From NCBI GenBank assembly GCA_944325665.1, contig CALVAY010000004.1, positions 49,888 to 113,887 of the forward strand: a DNA stretch of 64,000 nt, read 5' to 3'. This DNA comes from Candidatus Gastranaerophilales bacterium. Lineage in GTDB: Bacteria; Cyanobacteriota; Vampirovibrionia; Gastranaerophilales; Gastranaerophilaceae. Positions 1 through 9,081 of the stretch are shown here, piece by piece. Every line of letters begins with the position of its first letter. Position 1 is the first letter of the stretch. The notes beneath the pieces are model-generated. The model was given only the letters and a program-made list of their open reading frames with translations, did not search any database and was not told the origin of the DNA. The position numbers and the translations under genes are program-made.

Positions 1-321
1 TTCATTAACCCCGTATTCATTATCCACCGGACAAAAAGTTCCGCATAGGGCACAGCTTTTATTAATTTCGGGCAATAAGTCCATATTATAAGTATAATTA
101 AGCGCCCAAACACCGTATGAATAAGCAATAACATTTACTTCGGTATATGGAGTAAAGTCAAAATATTCAAGCGGGTTATTTTCCATATCCGAGTAATCAT
201 AAACAAAAAGCAAATCGCTTTTGTTGTTATCAAACTCTATAAAACAATTGGCATCAGTATAAAATCCGCAGAAAAAGATTATCAAAGATGTCTTATTGTG
301 TGATATAAATTCGGTTTTCAT
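1..321 (-). CDS. BioG-like (DUF452) carboxylesterase, partial at window edge
   Basis: The reverse strand reads open from an ATG at 321 to the window edge, giving 107 residues of an incomplete protein. GAGGA lies just upstream of the ATG. The N-terminus has a short beta-strand run (SLIIFFCGFYTD), then a DYSD segment, then VIAYSYGVWALN, which looks like an alpha/beta-hydrolase nucleophile elbow with Ser in A-Y-S-Y-G. This layout matches the DUF452/BioG family. BioG removes the methyl ester from pimeloyl-ACP methyl ester in biotin synthesis. The Asp and His of the triad would lie beyond the window. The gene is divergent from the TPR gene. The family call is by recollection of its motifs and the function is inferred. 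Confidence 0.6.
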   Translation of the reverse strand, partial: MKTEFISHNKTSLIIFFCGFYTDANCFIEFDNNKSDLLFVYDYSDMENNPLEYFDFTPYTEVNVIAYSYGVWALNYTYNMDLLPEINKSCALCGTFCPVDNEYGVNE

Positions 322-396
322 AAATTCCTCAACTGCTACAAATAAAATAATACCAAAAACAACATATAACGGGTATGAAAAAAAGCTCGATTGTAT

Positions 397-402
397 TATA
401 AT
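397..402 (+). promoter_or_regulatory. Candidate -10 box for the TPR-dus operon
   Basis: A perfect TATAAT lies 35 bases upstream of the chosen ATG at 437. The expected -35 position (374-379, TATGAA) matches the consensus poorly, so only the -10 is convincing. Confidence 0.4.
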
Positions 403-436
403 TCTTTTAAGATTTAGAGGGCGAAAGGTAAAACCA

Positions 437-2599
437 ATGAAAAAAAGACTGGTTATTTTGTTTGCAACATTCTTGTTTTTAACAAATATTTCTTACTCTC
501 AAGCCCCGACTCAGGAAGAAATTCAAAGATATAATTTATACTACAATAACGGTGTTTCATACCTTAAAAACAAAAGATATTCTTCCGCAATTGTTGAATT
601 TAAAAAGGTTTTAAGATACCAGCCAAATGATGCCGCCGTAAAAGAGGCTCTTTGCACCTCTTATCTTGCACGTGCGGATTATTTTTTAAATGAAGAAAAA
701 AATCCTAAAAAAGCAATTAACGACTTAAGAAGCGCTCTTTTTTATATGAAATATTGGAACAGCGACCAAAATACACCGGAGCTTTCCAATATGATAAATT
801 CAACCCTTAATTCTCTTGTAACGCTTGAGAAAAAACACGAAGGCAACCTAAGCGCCACACAAAGACTTCAAAGGGCGAAAGATTTAAGAGTTCAGGGCGA
901 ACTTCCCGCAGCGGGATATATTTTGATGAGCATTTCAAACAATTCTCAGTACGCAAAGGAAGCAAATGAAACCGCAGGAGATATTTTTAAAACCTTAAAT
1001 AATCCCCTTGAAGCACTCAAATGTTACAGAGAAGCTATAAATGCGGATAAGAAAAATGCAAAACTGCACTTTAAATACGCGGTTATTTTAGATGAAGCCA
1101 ATAACCAAGACGCCGCAATTGAAGAGTATAGTCTTGCACTAAAGTATGGAGAAAAAAATCCTGAATTATTGGATATTCTTGAAAATTTATGGCGCTCAAG
1201 AACAATCAACAATCCAAATGACACTCAAGCATATATAAATATGGGTACTGTTCTTCAAACAAAAGGTGATTTAGCAGGCGCAAAAGCTCAATATTTAAAA
1301 GCTCTTTCAATTAACCCTAACGATAAGACGGCAATATTAAACCTAAGCTCGCTATACATTGCGCAAGGTTCAGCAAGTCAGGCAATAGCACTTTATGATA
1401 AACTGCTTGCCAAAAATCCAAACAATATTGAGATAATTAAATATAAAGCGGCCGCTTATGAAGCGCAGAAAAATTACAAAAATGCACTTTTGCAGTATCA
1501 GGCTATACTTGATATAAACCCTGACAATCAAGATGCAAAAGCTGCAATATCGGATATTATTGCAAATAAATTTACCCCTGAAGAAAAGTATAATTATATG
1601 CTTTTGCAGGCAAATTCAAATCCGCAAAACTATGACTTGCAGTATGCTTACGCTTATGAAATGCACAAACAAAAAAGATACGACGAGGCAATTTCATACT
1701 ATAAAAAAGCTCTTTCGCTAAACCCGAGACGCGAAGAAACTTATATTAACATTGCGCAAATTTACGCCCTTAAAAATGACTTCGATAATGCACTTTTAAC
1801 TTTAAATAAAGGTATTGCAAATATACCTTACAGTGCGCAGCTACTCAAAGAAAAAGATGAGCTTGAAGCAAGTCAGGCAGGACAAGTTTGGGAAAATGCA
1901 ACTAAGTTTTACGAGCAGAAAGACTACAAAACCGCCCTTGCAAATTATTTAAAAATTCAAAACCAAACACCCGAGGTTCAACTTGCCATTGCAGCTTGCT
2001 ATTGGGAACTAAAAGATTATAAAAATGCAATTATTTACTATGAAAAATATTTGCAAAAAGAACCCAAAAACGAAGAAGTGCTTTACCTTTGCGCTATGTC
2101 TTATGACGAATTAGGCAATGAAACAAAATCTGTGGAAATTTTAAATAAGATTTTATCAATCAATCCTCAAAACGAAAATGCCAAACAGGCACTTTTAGCT
2201 CTTAAGGAAAATCAAAACGCAAAAAATTTAGACAACGCTATTTCAATGTATGAGAAAAAACAATACAAGGAATCTCTTGCGCTTTTAGATAAGGTGTTGG
2301 AAAAAGACAACAAAAATTACTACGCCTACTATTACAAAGGCTTAGCATTAGAAGAAGAGAAAAATCTACCGAAGGCAATTGAAAATTACAAAGCTGCAAT
2401 TGCTAATAATGGCGATTTTTCACCCGCTTATTATTCATACGCACTTGCACTTGATAACAGTGAAAAATATCAAGAGGCAGTTACATATTATGATAAATAT
2501 CTTGAGTTAAGACTTAAAGAAGGTACTCAAGATGAGTACAGCAAATTTGCAAAAGAAAGAGTAGCTCAACTGAGAGAATTTTTAAATTCTAAACAATGA
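437..2599 (+). CDS. Secreted tetratricopeptide-repeat (TPR) protein
   Basis: A 720-aa protein if started at the ATG at 437. An upstream ATG at 296 would add 47 residues that do not look like protein and would overlap the divergent gene. The chosen start has a purine-rich AAAGG upstream and opens with a signal peptide (MKKRLVILFATFLFL, then SYSQA). The rest is almost wholly TPR units, recognisable by repeated A-x-x-x-Y-x-x-A-L-x-x-x-P-x-N patterns, for example YLKALSINPND and YKKALSLNPRREE. It should be an exported scaffold for protein-protein contacts in the periplasm or at the outer membrane. Its stop overlaps the dus start (ATGA at 2596-2599), so the two are probably translationally coupled. 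The binding partner is unknown. Confidence 0.85.
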   Translation: MKKRLVILFATFLFLTNISYSQAPTQEEIQRYNLYYNNGVSYLKNKRYSSAIVEFKKVLRYQPNDAAVKEALCTSYLARADYFLNEEKNPKKAINDLRSALFYMKYWNSDQNTPELSNMINSTLNSLVTLEKKHEGNLSATQRLQRAKDLRVQGELPAAGYILMSISNNSQYAKEANETAGDIFKTLNNPLEALKCYREAINADKKNAKLHFKYAVILDEANNQDAAIEEYSLALKYGEKNPELLDILENLWRSRTINNPNDTQAYINMGTVLQTKGDLAGAKAQYLKALSINPNDKTAILNLSSLYIAQGSASQAIALYDKLLAKNPNNIEIIKYKAAAYEAQKNYKNALLQYQAILDINPDNQDAKAAISDIIANKFTPEEKYNYMLLQANSNPQNYDLQYAYAYEMHKQKRYDEAISYYKKALSLNPRREETYINIAQIYALKNDFDNALLTLNKGIANIPYSAQLLKEKDELEASQAGQVWENATKFYEQKDYKTALANYLKIQNQTPEVQLAIAACYWELKDYKNAIIYYEKYLQKEPKNEEVLYLCAMSYDELGNETKSVEILNKILSINPQNENAKQALLALKENQNAKNLDNAISMYEKKQYKESLALLDKVLEKDNKNYYAYYYKGLALEEEKNLPKAIENYKAAIANNGDFSPAYYSYALALDNSEKYQEAVTYYDKYLELRLKEGTQDEYSKFAKERVAQLREFLNSKQ

Positions 2600-3561
2600 A
2601 AAAGATAACTAAAGACATAAAAGTAATACAAGCGCCCCTTGCAGGGATATCAGACACTGTATATAGAAAGCTCATAAGAAAATATTCAAAAGAAACGCTT
2701 TTAATGACAGAGATGATATCATCTGAAGCACTTGTTAACAATCAAAAAACACTTATAACAAAGTTCGACAAAGAAGAATATCCTCTTGGCTTTCAGCTAA
2801 GCGGTCATAAACCTCACATTATGGCACGTGCCGCAAAAATACTCAACGAGTGGGCAAGCTGCATAGATTTAAACTTTGGTTGTCCCGTAAACAAAGTGGT
2901 TAAAGGCACTGACGGAAGCGCTATGATGCGAAATGTAGAGCTTGCAAAGGAAATAGCACTTGCCGTAAAAGAAGTTATTGATGTTCCTCTAAGTGCAAAA
3001 TTTCGTCTGGGCTGGAGCTTGGATGAAATAAATTTTGTTGAATTTGCAAAAGAGTTAGAAAGCGTTGGGGTTGATTTTGTTACAATACATGGCAGAACAA
3101 GGTCGCAGATGTACTCAGGTAATGCCGATTGGGAAAAAATCGGCCTTTTAAAAAACGAACTTAAAATACCCTATTATGCTAACGGGGATGTAAAAACACT
3201 TCAAGATGCCAAAAAATGCTTAGAGCTTAGCGGTGCAAACGGTCTGAGCATAGGCAGAGGGTTTATGGGCAACCCGACTTTTGCTCAAGCATTGGAAAAT
3301 TATTTTAAAGACGGCGAAATTAATAAAGAAAGCTCGCTTGAAGAAAAGATTGAAATATTAAAAGAACACATAAACGGCGAAGTTGAGCTTAGGGGCGAAG
3401 TTAACGGCATAAAATTTATGAGAAAATTTTATAATTTCTATATCTCATCAGTTAGAGATGCCTCAAAATACAGACAGGTTCTGGTTAGAATAGAAAGCCA
3501 AAAAGAAATTTTAAAGGTTTTAGATGAAATATTATCTCTACATCTTGCTAACTGTGGATAA
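2596..3561 (+). CDS. dus: tRNA-dihydrouridine synthase (DusA/B/C family)
   Basis: A flavin enzyme that reduces uridine to dihydrouridine in the tRNA D-loop. The TIM-barrel start is IQAPLAGISD (residues 11-20), where FMN binds. The family signature DLNFGCPVNKVVKGTDGSAM (91-110) contains the catalytic Cys96. A KFRLGW segment and an HGRTRSQMY motif provide the conserved Lys, Arg and His that contact FMN and tRNA. The ANGDV and IGRGFMGNP motifs close the barrel. At 321 aa the length is normal. It overlaps the TPR gene by four bases and the following GIY-YIG gene by 38, so the three form one transcription unit. The exact Dus subclass is not resolved. Confidence 0.93.
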   Translation: MKKITKDIKVIQAPLAGISDTVYRKLIRKYSKETLLMTEMISSEALVNNQKTLITKFDKEEYPLGFQLSGHKPHIMARAAKILNEWASCIDLNFGCPVNKVVKGTDGSAMMRNVELAKEIALAVKEVIDVPLSAKFRLGWSLDEINFVEFAKELESVGVDFVTIHGRTRSQMYSGNADWEKIGLLKNELKIPYYANGDVKTLQDAKKCLELSGANGLSIGRGFMGNPTFAQALENYFKDGEINKESSLEEKIEILKEHINGEVELRGEVNGIKFMRKFYNFYISSVRDASKYRQVLVRIESQKEILKVLDEILSLHLANCG

Positions 3562-3769
3562 TACCTTATACTGCGGTATTGCGCGCGACGTTGAAAAGCG
3601 CTTTATGGAGCATATAAGCGGCAAAGGGGCAAAATACACCCGCTCTCATAAACCGCTTAAAATTGTTTATACAAAAGAATTTGAAAATAAAAGCGAAGCA
3701 CTTAGAGAAGAAATCCGCATAAAAAAACTTTCAAAAAAAGAAAAACAACGGCTTATTGATAACCAATAA
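3524..3769 (+). CDS. GIY-YIG domain protein (UPF0213 type)
   Basis: An 81-aa single-domain protein. It starts YYLYILLTVDNTLYCGIARD, which is the GIY-YIG pair of strands with the second motif as LYCGIA. A conserved Arg and an H (RFMEHISGKG) follow, then the basic KYTRSHKPLKIVY segment and a Glu-rich helix with KKLSKKEK. Stand-alone proteins of this type resemble SLX1/UvrC nuclease domains, but their cellular role is not established. It starts inside the dus gene, a 38-base overlap in another frame. Its stop codon lies within the terminator stem. Confidence 0.85.
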   Translation: MKYYLYILLTVDNTLYCGIARDVEKRFMEHISGKGAKYTRSHKPLKIVYTKEFENKSEALREEIRIKKLSKKEKQRLIDNQ

Positions 3770-3773
3770 GCCG
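3749..3773. terminator. Bidirectional Rho-independent terminator
   Basis: A perfect 9-bp stem, CGGCTTATT / AATAAGCCG, with a 7-base loop. The plus strand is followed by CTTTATTT. The minus strand is followed by a stronger T-rich run. It serves the convergent genes ending at 3769 and 3783, and the TAA of the plus gene lies inside the stem. Confidence 0.8.
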
Positions 3774-3782
3774 CTTTATTTC

Positions 3783-5177
3783 TTAAAATTTCATTTCAAA
3801 CTTACCTTTTTTTGACATGATGTTTTCCATGGCTTCTTCTTGTACTTGTTCTATATCAATTCCGATGCCGAAGAAATCCCTGAATTGCTCAATTATACTT
3901 AAAACTTTTGATTTTATATTACCTGAAACAAGTGAAATGTCGCCAGTTGCAATTTCTGATTCAATCTTACTTTTAATTTTTGCCTTAGCATCTTTTACTT
4001 CAGCGTCACTTGCCTTACGCATTTTTATTTCTTCTTCTACGCCATCTTCCTTGGCTTCTTTGCGCTCGGTTTTTCCGCCTATACTTTTTGTTTCCGTGCC
4101 TTTGTACACTTCTTTATTGCCATCAGGCGCTATTGTAGTAATTTCAACATCATACCTGCTTTGATTTACAGTGTTTGTTTTTCTGTAATTTGAATAATGT
4201 GTGCGCTCTACAGTGCCGTCTTGGTCATATCTTACAGTTTTGCTGTCATCTAAGACACCGTTTTTATCGTAGCTATTTTTTCCTTTTAGAACTACGTTGC
4301 CTTGCTCATTTTTTCTTTCGAATTTTTTTACCTTGTCGTTTTTGTTTAAGGTTTGCTCTTCTGTGAAGTTCCTTTCGTTACCATTAGCATCCCTGCTTAT
4401 AATTTTAAGACTTCTTGTTTTTGTTCCGTCTTTTTGTATTTGATAATTGTCGTAAATAAATTCTTTGGTAGAACCGTCAGAACTTACGGCAACTTTTGAT
4501 TTTAAATTATTATTTTTATCATATTTATATTCTGTTTTTTTAACCAGAGTGTCTTCGCCCTCGCCCGTTGTAACAACTTTTACAATCGGTTTTGAAGTTT
4601 TCGGGTCATATTCTATTGTTTTTAAAGTGGGTACGCCATCATTTGATGATTTTATGGTTTTTGCCACTTTTTTACCATTATCATATTTAAGCTCAGTAAC
4701 AACCTGGTTGTCCCCTTTGCCCGAAGTTACTGTTTTAGAAGTTTTTTCACCTGCTTTATAGTCAATAGTTGTTGTAACTTTATTTTCACCCTTGCCGGTT
4801 TCTATTTCTTTTTGCACTACCTTACCGTTTTTATTAACGGTTTGAACGACTTGCTTTCCGTTAGGGTAAGTTTTGATAATCTGATTGCCTTTTGCTTTTA
4901 CTTTTACATTTGAATTATTTTTCGCAGCACGCTCTTTAATCCGTTGTGCTTTCTTCTTTGCTTCTGCTTTTGCCTCTTTTTGAGCTTTAGCTTTTGCCTG
5001 TTTTTGCGCCTCTGCCCTAGCAGCCTCTACCTTTGCCTGTTTTTGTGCTTGTGCTTTCTTCTTTGCTTCTGCCTTTGCCTGTTTTTGTGCCTGAGCTCTC
5101 TTTTGTTCATCCGCCTTTTTAGCTTTGTTTGCTTTGTTAGCTTTTTTTGCACTCAGTGCACCAATCTTTGCCATCAT
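3783..5177 (-). CDS. Lys/Ala-rich protein with YD-like repeats, unknown function
   Basis: Up to 464 aa. AAGGAG precedes two adjacent ATGs at 5177 and 5174. The second is better spaced, so the start could be three bases later. Residues 1-90 are extremely rich in Lys, Ala and Gln (repeated AQKQAKAEAKKK-type units), probably a long basic helix. The middle region repeats a beta-hairpin-like unit of about 22-28 residues, with motifs such as TVTSGKGDNQVVTELKYDNG and YDKNGVLDDSKTVRYDQDGT, reminiscent of YD/RHS or MORN-like strands. The last 80 residues are helical and Glu-rich. There is no signal peptide or membrane segment. I do not recognise the family, and repeat expansion may make alignments unreliable. 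Confidence 0.75.
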   Translation of the reverse strand: MMAKIGALSAKKANKANKAKKADEQKRAQAQKQAKAEAKKKAQAQKQAKVEAARAEAQKQAKAKAQKEAKAEAKKKAQRIKERAAKNNSNVKVKAKGNQIIKTYPNGKQVVQTVNKNGKVVQKEIETGKGENKVTTTIDYKAGEKTSKTVTSGKGDNQVVTELKYDNGKKVAKTIKSSNDGVPTLKTIEYDPKTSKPIVKVVTTGEGEDTLVKKTEYKYDKNNNLKSKVAVSSDGSTKEFIYDNYQIQKDGTKTRSLKIISRDANGNERNFTEEQTLNKNDKVKKFERKNEQGNVVLKGKNSYDKNGVLDDSKTVRYDQDGTVERTHYSNYRKTNTVNQSRYDVEITTIAPDGNKEVYKGTETKSIGGKTERKEAKEDGVEEEIKMRKASDAEVKDAKAKIKSKIESEIATGDISLVSGNIKSKVLSIIEQFRDFFGIGIDIEQVQEEAMENIMSKKGKFEMKF

Positions 5178-5267
5178 CTACTCCTTATATACAAATCAGA
5201 CAAGTATATATACGGACGATATTTGAATATATTTATATTTAAAAAGCAAAAATTTACAAAAGTACAT

Positions 5268-5295
5268 AAAAAAAAGGGAGTTTAACAAAACCCCC
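5268..5295 (-). terminator. Rho-independent terminator after cobO
   Basis: Reading the minus strand: GGGGGTTT, loop TGTT, AAACTCCC, followed by eight T. The stem has 8 pairs with one G-U. It lies 60 bases past the cobO stop. Confidence 0.7.
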
Positions 5296-5357
5296 ATTTC
5301 CCCATTAAAAAAACTTTTTCAATAAGATTGTATCATAAACAAAAGATACATCAAATA

Positions 5358-5891
5358 TTAATATTCAATACCGCGTCTTGCCATAACGCCGATGTCAAAA
5401 TAGTGCTTAATAGGCTGCATTTCAGTTACCAAGTGTGCCATTGCAACGAGCTCTTGGTGTGCACGTCTGCCTGTAAGTACAATTTCCAAATTCTTTGGCT
5501 TATTTAAAAGAGTATTTTTAACATCTTGAACTTTTAGCATGCCTAAATCTATGCAAATGTTAATTTCGTCTAAAATAATAAGTCCGTATTTTCCGCTCAT
5601 AATAGCTTCTTTTGCATATTCCCAACCCTGTTTTGCTTCTTTGTAATCATCGATATTCATATTGTGAGAATAGCAAACTCTATCCAAGCCAAATTGCTTA
5701 ACTTCAAGGTTGTCGCTGAAGCGGTGAGATGAAGCAATTTCACCGTAAGTAGTGCCTTGATCACCTTTGGCAAATTGAATAATTAAAACTTTCCATCCAT
5801 GACCCAATGCTCTTAGAGCTAGACCCAAAGATGCCGTTGTTTTTCCTTTACCGTCGCCTGTGTAAATCTGAATGTAACCGTTTTCTAACAA
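5358..5891 (-). CDS. cobO: Cob(I)alamin adenosyltransferase (CobO/BtuR type)
   Basis: Transfers the adenosyl group of ATP to cob(I)alamin to make coenzyme B12. The P-loop TGDGKGKTT (residues 11-19 from the chosen start) is near the N-terminus, as is usual in this family. GWKVLIIQFAKG follows, then a Walker-B-like LIILDEIN and the VLTGRRAHQEL segment typical of the CobA/CobO/BtuR fold. The frame is open to an ATG at 5930, but a TTG at 5891 has GGAGG five bases upstream (5897-5901) and gives the normal family N-terminus, so it is preferred (177 aa). It is monocistronic with its own terminator. A B12 riboswitch was looked for upstream and not found. Confidence 0.9.
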   Translation of the reverse strand: MLENGYIQIYTGDGKGKTTASLGLALRALGHGWKVLIIQFAKGDQGTTYGEIASSHRFSDNLEVKQFGLDRVCYSHNMNIDDYKEAKQGWEYAKEAIMSGKYGLIILDEINICIDLGMLKVQDVKNTLLNKPKNLEIVLTGRRAHQELVAMAHLVTEMQPIKHYFDIGVMARRGIEY

Positions 5892-6213
5892 ATCTGCCTC
5901 CACAAGGTACTTAGACCTTACCGCAATCACCTAAATAATTAATGTTTTAACTACACTTATATAGTAAAACAAAACTTACGATTTAGGCAATGATTAAATT
6001 CATTTTTTCCCTTTTTTATACATTTTACACTTGTAGAAGTTGGCTTTCATCGTATTTTTAAAGGATTTTATAAAATACAACAAAATTAACATAAACAATT
6101 CTTCAACATTCTTAAAGAATACTTGAATAGCTTGCTACAAGCCAATATTACCAAACTTACAAAAAATAATCATATATAGTTTTGTTAAGTCATCAGGCAA
6201 CTTTTCCATGCCA
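5892..6213. other. Intergenic region, no gene found
   Basis: A 322-base AT-rich gap between cobO and the pilin-like gene. Apart from the cobO Shine-Dalgarno (5897-5901) and a small hairpin just upstream of it (AAGGT...ACCTT), no convincing ORF, RNA gene or terminator is visible. The cobO promoter should lie here but is not clear. Confidence 0.5.
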
Positions 6214-7170
6214 CTAATATGGAAGTGAAAAAATCGGCGAAGTTACAGGTCTAGCTTGTCGAACAAAGCAGTATGTCTGTGGTTCAAGACATCTGTCAAG
6301 TGGCTCATACCCCATCGCACTACACTGAGTTCTTGTCAAAATATTTCCTCTTGAAAGACAATCCGCTTTTGCAAAACTCACATCCTGTTCTATAATCTGC
6401 GTTACAAAATCTCCTACTCGGTACGTACCTGCATCAATTTCTGCACCGGTAGGCTCCCTTGTAACGTATAAGTTGTATGCAAACGGATAATTTTCATCAA
6501 TAAATTTTGTATTATTAGAGCCACACAAAGGATGCCTTATCAAGCTTGGATTATTAAATGATGCCGAAGTACACTCTGATGGTCTTGCACCCGGTGCAAT
6601 ATTTGCACAAGTTCCGGGAAAAACTTCACCTGTTTGCATAAGTTTTAGAGGGAATTGGTCTTTACCCACTTCATTATCGCCCTCATCACCATTAATATCA
6701 ATCATTACATCTTTCATGCCAACCTCAGCCGTTGCACATTTTTGAGCATCTATCGCAGCGCCTCTATAAGTTACCGTAAAATCCTTTTCAAGTCCTGAAT
6801 ATGTAATCATATTTGATGTCTGAAAATTCGGAACGCCTGTATTCCCTTCGCCGCTGGCAGGGTGTGTTTCAACGGTAGTAACACAAGTATAATCTCCCAC
6901 TAAACTAAATGCTTCTGCTAATCCTACACAAGTTTTATTTGAATCTGCTACGGGCATATCAATAATCTCATCAGATAATTTATCTGTTGCATTATCGTAC
7001 ATAACAGACTTTGCAGCCTTATTCAGGTTTAAAATCGAAGCATAAGCATAGGGCTTTGCTTTCATTCTCACAGGCTTGATAACCTGAATTGAAAGAGAAG
7101 CCAATATAGCTAATACAACCATCGCCATTACAACTTCAGCCATAGTCCATGCTTTTTTATATCTTTTCAT
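6214..7170 (-). CDS. Type IV pilin-like (prepilin N-terminal) protein
   Basis: A 318-aa protein started at the ATG at 7170. The frame extends to 7236 but those extra residues overlap the upstream gene. The N-terminus MKRYKKAWTMAEVVMAMVV is a prepilin-type signal: a short basic leader, then W-T-M-A-E with Glu at the fifth position of the mature chain and a hydrophobic helix of about 20 residues. The residue before the cut would be Ala rather than the usual Gly. The large C-terminal domain is rich in Cys (CVGLAEAF, CSAMGYEPLDRC, CLEPQTYC), suggesting disulfides. It is likely a pseudopilin or minor pilin processed by a prepilin peptidase. It is the last gene of the holA-holB-DUF3326 operon, seven bases behind its neighbour. 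Function in adhesion or secretion is inferred. Confidence 0.75.
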   Translation of the reverse strand: MKRYKKAWTMAEVVMAMVVLAILASLSIQVIKPVRMKAKPYAYASILNLNKAAKSVMYDNATDKLSDEIIDMPVADSNKTCVGLAEAFSLVGDYTCVTTVETHPASGEGNTGVPNFQTSNMITYSGLEKDFTVTYRGAAIDAQKCATAEVGMKDVMIDINGDEGDNEVGKDQFPLKLMQTGEVFPGTCANIAPGARPSECTSASFNNPSLIRHPLCGSNNTKFIDENYPFAYNLYVTREPTGAEIDAGTYRVGDFVTQIIEQDVSFAKADCLSRGNILTRTQCSAMGYEPLDRCLEPQTYCFVRQARPVTSPIFSLPY

Positions 7171-7177
7171 ATCTACC

Positions 7178-8134
7178 TTAACCCTTTTTAATTTTATCAA
7201 GACATTCTTGATATGTATCAAAAACAAGTATATCACTACATTTTAGCTTGCTACATCCTACATCTAAACTAGAAGGATTATTTACGGCACATATTTTTAT
7301 ATTATTTTCTAAAGCTCCTAAAACCGCCTTTGAGCCAAGAGCTGTACTTGGAACAATAAGATACTCAATTTCTTTATTTGATAAATCACCGCATTCTGCA
7401 AGCCTCGGAGCATATTCAAGCCCCATTAAAACGCAAGGCAGATATGTTGATGAAATACACTCTGATGACACCTTAGGATTTTCAATCTTTTGAGAAATAT
7501 CAACATCAAAAAAAGCAGGGGCATGAGCGCAAATCAGATTTAATTCTTTAACAACCAAGTGTGAAATTATTGCTTCAACGCCGCCAATCGGGTCAATTCC
7601 AACCCCGTTCGAATAATTTTCATCATCGGCATCTTCACCAAAGTAACAAACGCACGCTATGGCGTCTGCGCCATTTTCCTTTGATAATTTACAAGCCTCA
7701 AGAAGGGTATTGGGATTTAAAATTGTGCCTGATGAGATATTATTTTTAATTGAAAACTCAACTCCGACGGGCTCTTTTGTATAAACAGGCTCTAAAACAT
7801 TAAGTCCCATGACATATTTTAGGGCATTAATCGTATTTATATGTACATTTAAAATGTTTTCAGGAATTTCGCAATCAAAAACAACGCCGATTTTATTTGG
7901 CTTTTGAGCCAAATTTAAGTTAATATTCCCACAGATAAACTCATCAAAAGCATAGCCTTCAAGGTATATCATATTTTGGTTAATGGCACTTAAAATACCG
8001 CCGTTAACAGCGTTTGGGTTAACTATTACTTTAAAGTATTTTGAAAACTCTCGAACAATATGCCCAATATCGCCTGCATATCCGCCAATCTTCGCCCCAA
8101 TTCCCGTTGGAAGAGAAAAAGCAATGTGCCTCAT
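7178..8134 (-). CDS. DUF3326 family protein
   Basis: A 318-aa soluble protein starting MRHIAFSLPTGIGAKIGGYA. It has glycine-rich loops, an acidic GEDADDENYSNGVGIDP segment, an HAPAFFDVD motif and a late IVPSTALGSKAVLGAL segment. I recognise these features from DUF3326, a family known chiefly from cyanobacteria and their relatives, with no established activity. The ATG overlaps the holB stop by four bases, so it is probably translationally coupled to holB. Its presence is one of the better taxonomic hints in the window. The family call is from memory of its sequence features. Confidence 0.65.
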   Translation of the reverse strand: MRHIAFSLPTGIGAKIGGYAGDIGHIVREFSKYFKVIVNPNAVNGGILSAINQNMIYLEGYAFDEFICGNINLNLAQKPNKIGVVFDCEIPENILNVHINTINALKYVMGLNVLEPVYTKEPVGVEFSIKNNISSGTILNPNTLLEACKLSKENGADAIACVCYFGEDADDENYSNGVGIDPIGGVEAIISHLVVKELNLICAHAPAFFDVDISQKIENPKVSSECISSTYLPCVLMGLEYAPRLAECGDLSNKEIEYLIVPSTALGSKAVLGALENNIKICAVNNPSSLDVGCSKLKCSDILVFDTYQECLDKIKKG

Positions 8135-9081
8135 AGACTACTCCTTGCAAATTTTAAATACAGAGCCTCAAGCACTATTTTTATATTAATTGAAGCCAAA
8201 AGCTGCCTTTTTGCGTCGGATATATAGCTAATATCCTGAGATATTTTTGAATACAAAGGCTCATTTGAATTAAGTTTTAGCATATTTATGAAATATAAAA
8301 GCATATCATCAAGAAGAACTTCGGGTGCAATCTCGTTTTCTCGAAGATAATTTTGAACATCTAAAGACAAATCAAAAGCACTTGCATAGCTGATTTTAGG
8401 GTAATTACCGATAAAGTTTTTAATATATGAAACATCGTTTTTAGCACACAAGGAAGGAAGTTTAAATACTTGAGAGCGAGAGACGATTGTGTTTAAAAGG
8501 TCAGAGCGGTTTTTTGTTAAAAACACAAATGTAGTTCTTTTAGGCGGTTCTTCAACCGACTTTAAAAGAACGTTAATAGAGGCAGGATTAAAAGTTTTCG
8601 AATTAATATGATTTAAAACCCAGTCCTCATCAGGAAAAATATTATATCCTTTCGGTGAATACATTTGAATAGACTTTTTTTGCAGCTCATCTTGCGGGGC
8701 ATTTTTTGCATCAAAAAAGATGAAAAATCTGTGGTAGTCAGAGGTTTCTCTCAAAGATTTTTCAATTTCTTTTGCCTGTTTAGTTGAAATTGTTGTTTTT
8801 GAATCATCATCAGAGGGTTTAAAATGAATTTGCGAAACAAAATTAATCGCAGGATGCTTATTTTCCCTAATCCAGCGACAGTTTAAGCACTCGCAGTTTT
8901 CATCCTTTGTGCCCGTGCAATTTAAAATTCTTGCAAGCTCAAGAGCATAAAAACACTGTGCATAAGCGTCAAGCCCTTCAAAAACAATTGCTTGCGGAAA
9001 CTTTTCAAGATTGTTTTCAAAAATAAGATTAAAATATTTACTTGTAAGGCTAAAAGCGTTTAAAAGGTTATCTGCAATCAT
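8131..9081 (-). CDS. holB: DNA polymerase III delta-prime-like clamp-loader subunit
   Basis: About 316 aa from the ATG at 9081, which has GGAGGT upstream. An upstream ATG at 9114 would overlap holA much more. The AAA+ fold is visible in IVFEGLDAYAQCFYAL, where the P-loop is degenerate and lacks G-K-T, as usual for delta-prime. A four-Cys zinc module follows (CTGTKDENCECLNC). The sensor region INVLLKSVEEPPKRTTFVFL and the VSRSQVF segment replace the usual SRC motif of active subunits. It is a non-catalytic stator of the replication clamp loader. It overlaps holA by 14 bases, which fits co-assembly of delta and delta-prime. Confidence 0.87.
   Translation of the reverse strand: MIADNLLNAFSLTSKYFNLIFENNLEKFPQAIVFEGLDAYAQCFYALELARILNCTGTKDENCECLNCRWIRENKHPAINFVSQIHFKPSDDDSKTTISTKQAKEIEKSLRETSDYHRFFIFFDAKNAPQDELQKKSIQMYSPKGYNIFPDEDWVLNHINSKTFNPASINVLLKSVEEPPKRTTFVFLTKNRSDLLNTIVSRSQVFKLPSLCAKNDVSYIKNFIGNYPKISYASAFDLSLDVQNYLRENEIAPEVLLDDMLLYFINMLKLNSNEPLYSKISQDISYISDAKRQLLASINIKIVLEALYLKFARSSL

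Noticed and set aside
296..436. Longer N-terminus for the TPR protein from an ATG at 296
   Set aside because: The extension overlaps the divergent gene and lacks protein-like character, while a signal peptide begins at 437.
4944..5285. Plus-strand Cys/Leu-rich reading frame
   Set aside because: It is the complement of the Lys/Ala-rich repeat region of the minus-strand gene; its composition is explained by that.
5892..6213. Cobalamin riboswitch upstream of cobO
   Set aside because: No B12-box-like element or long structured leader could be recognised on the minus strand. A GCCACT at 6212 is on the wrong strand and side.
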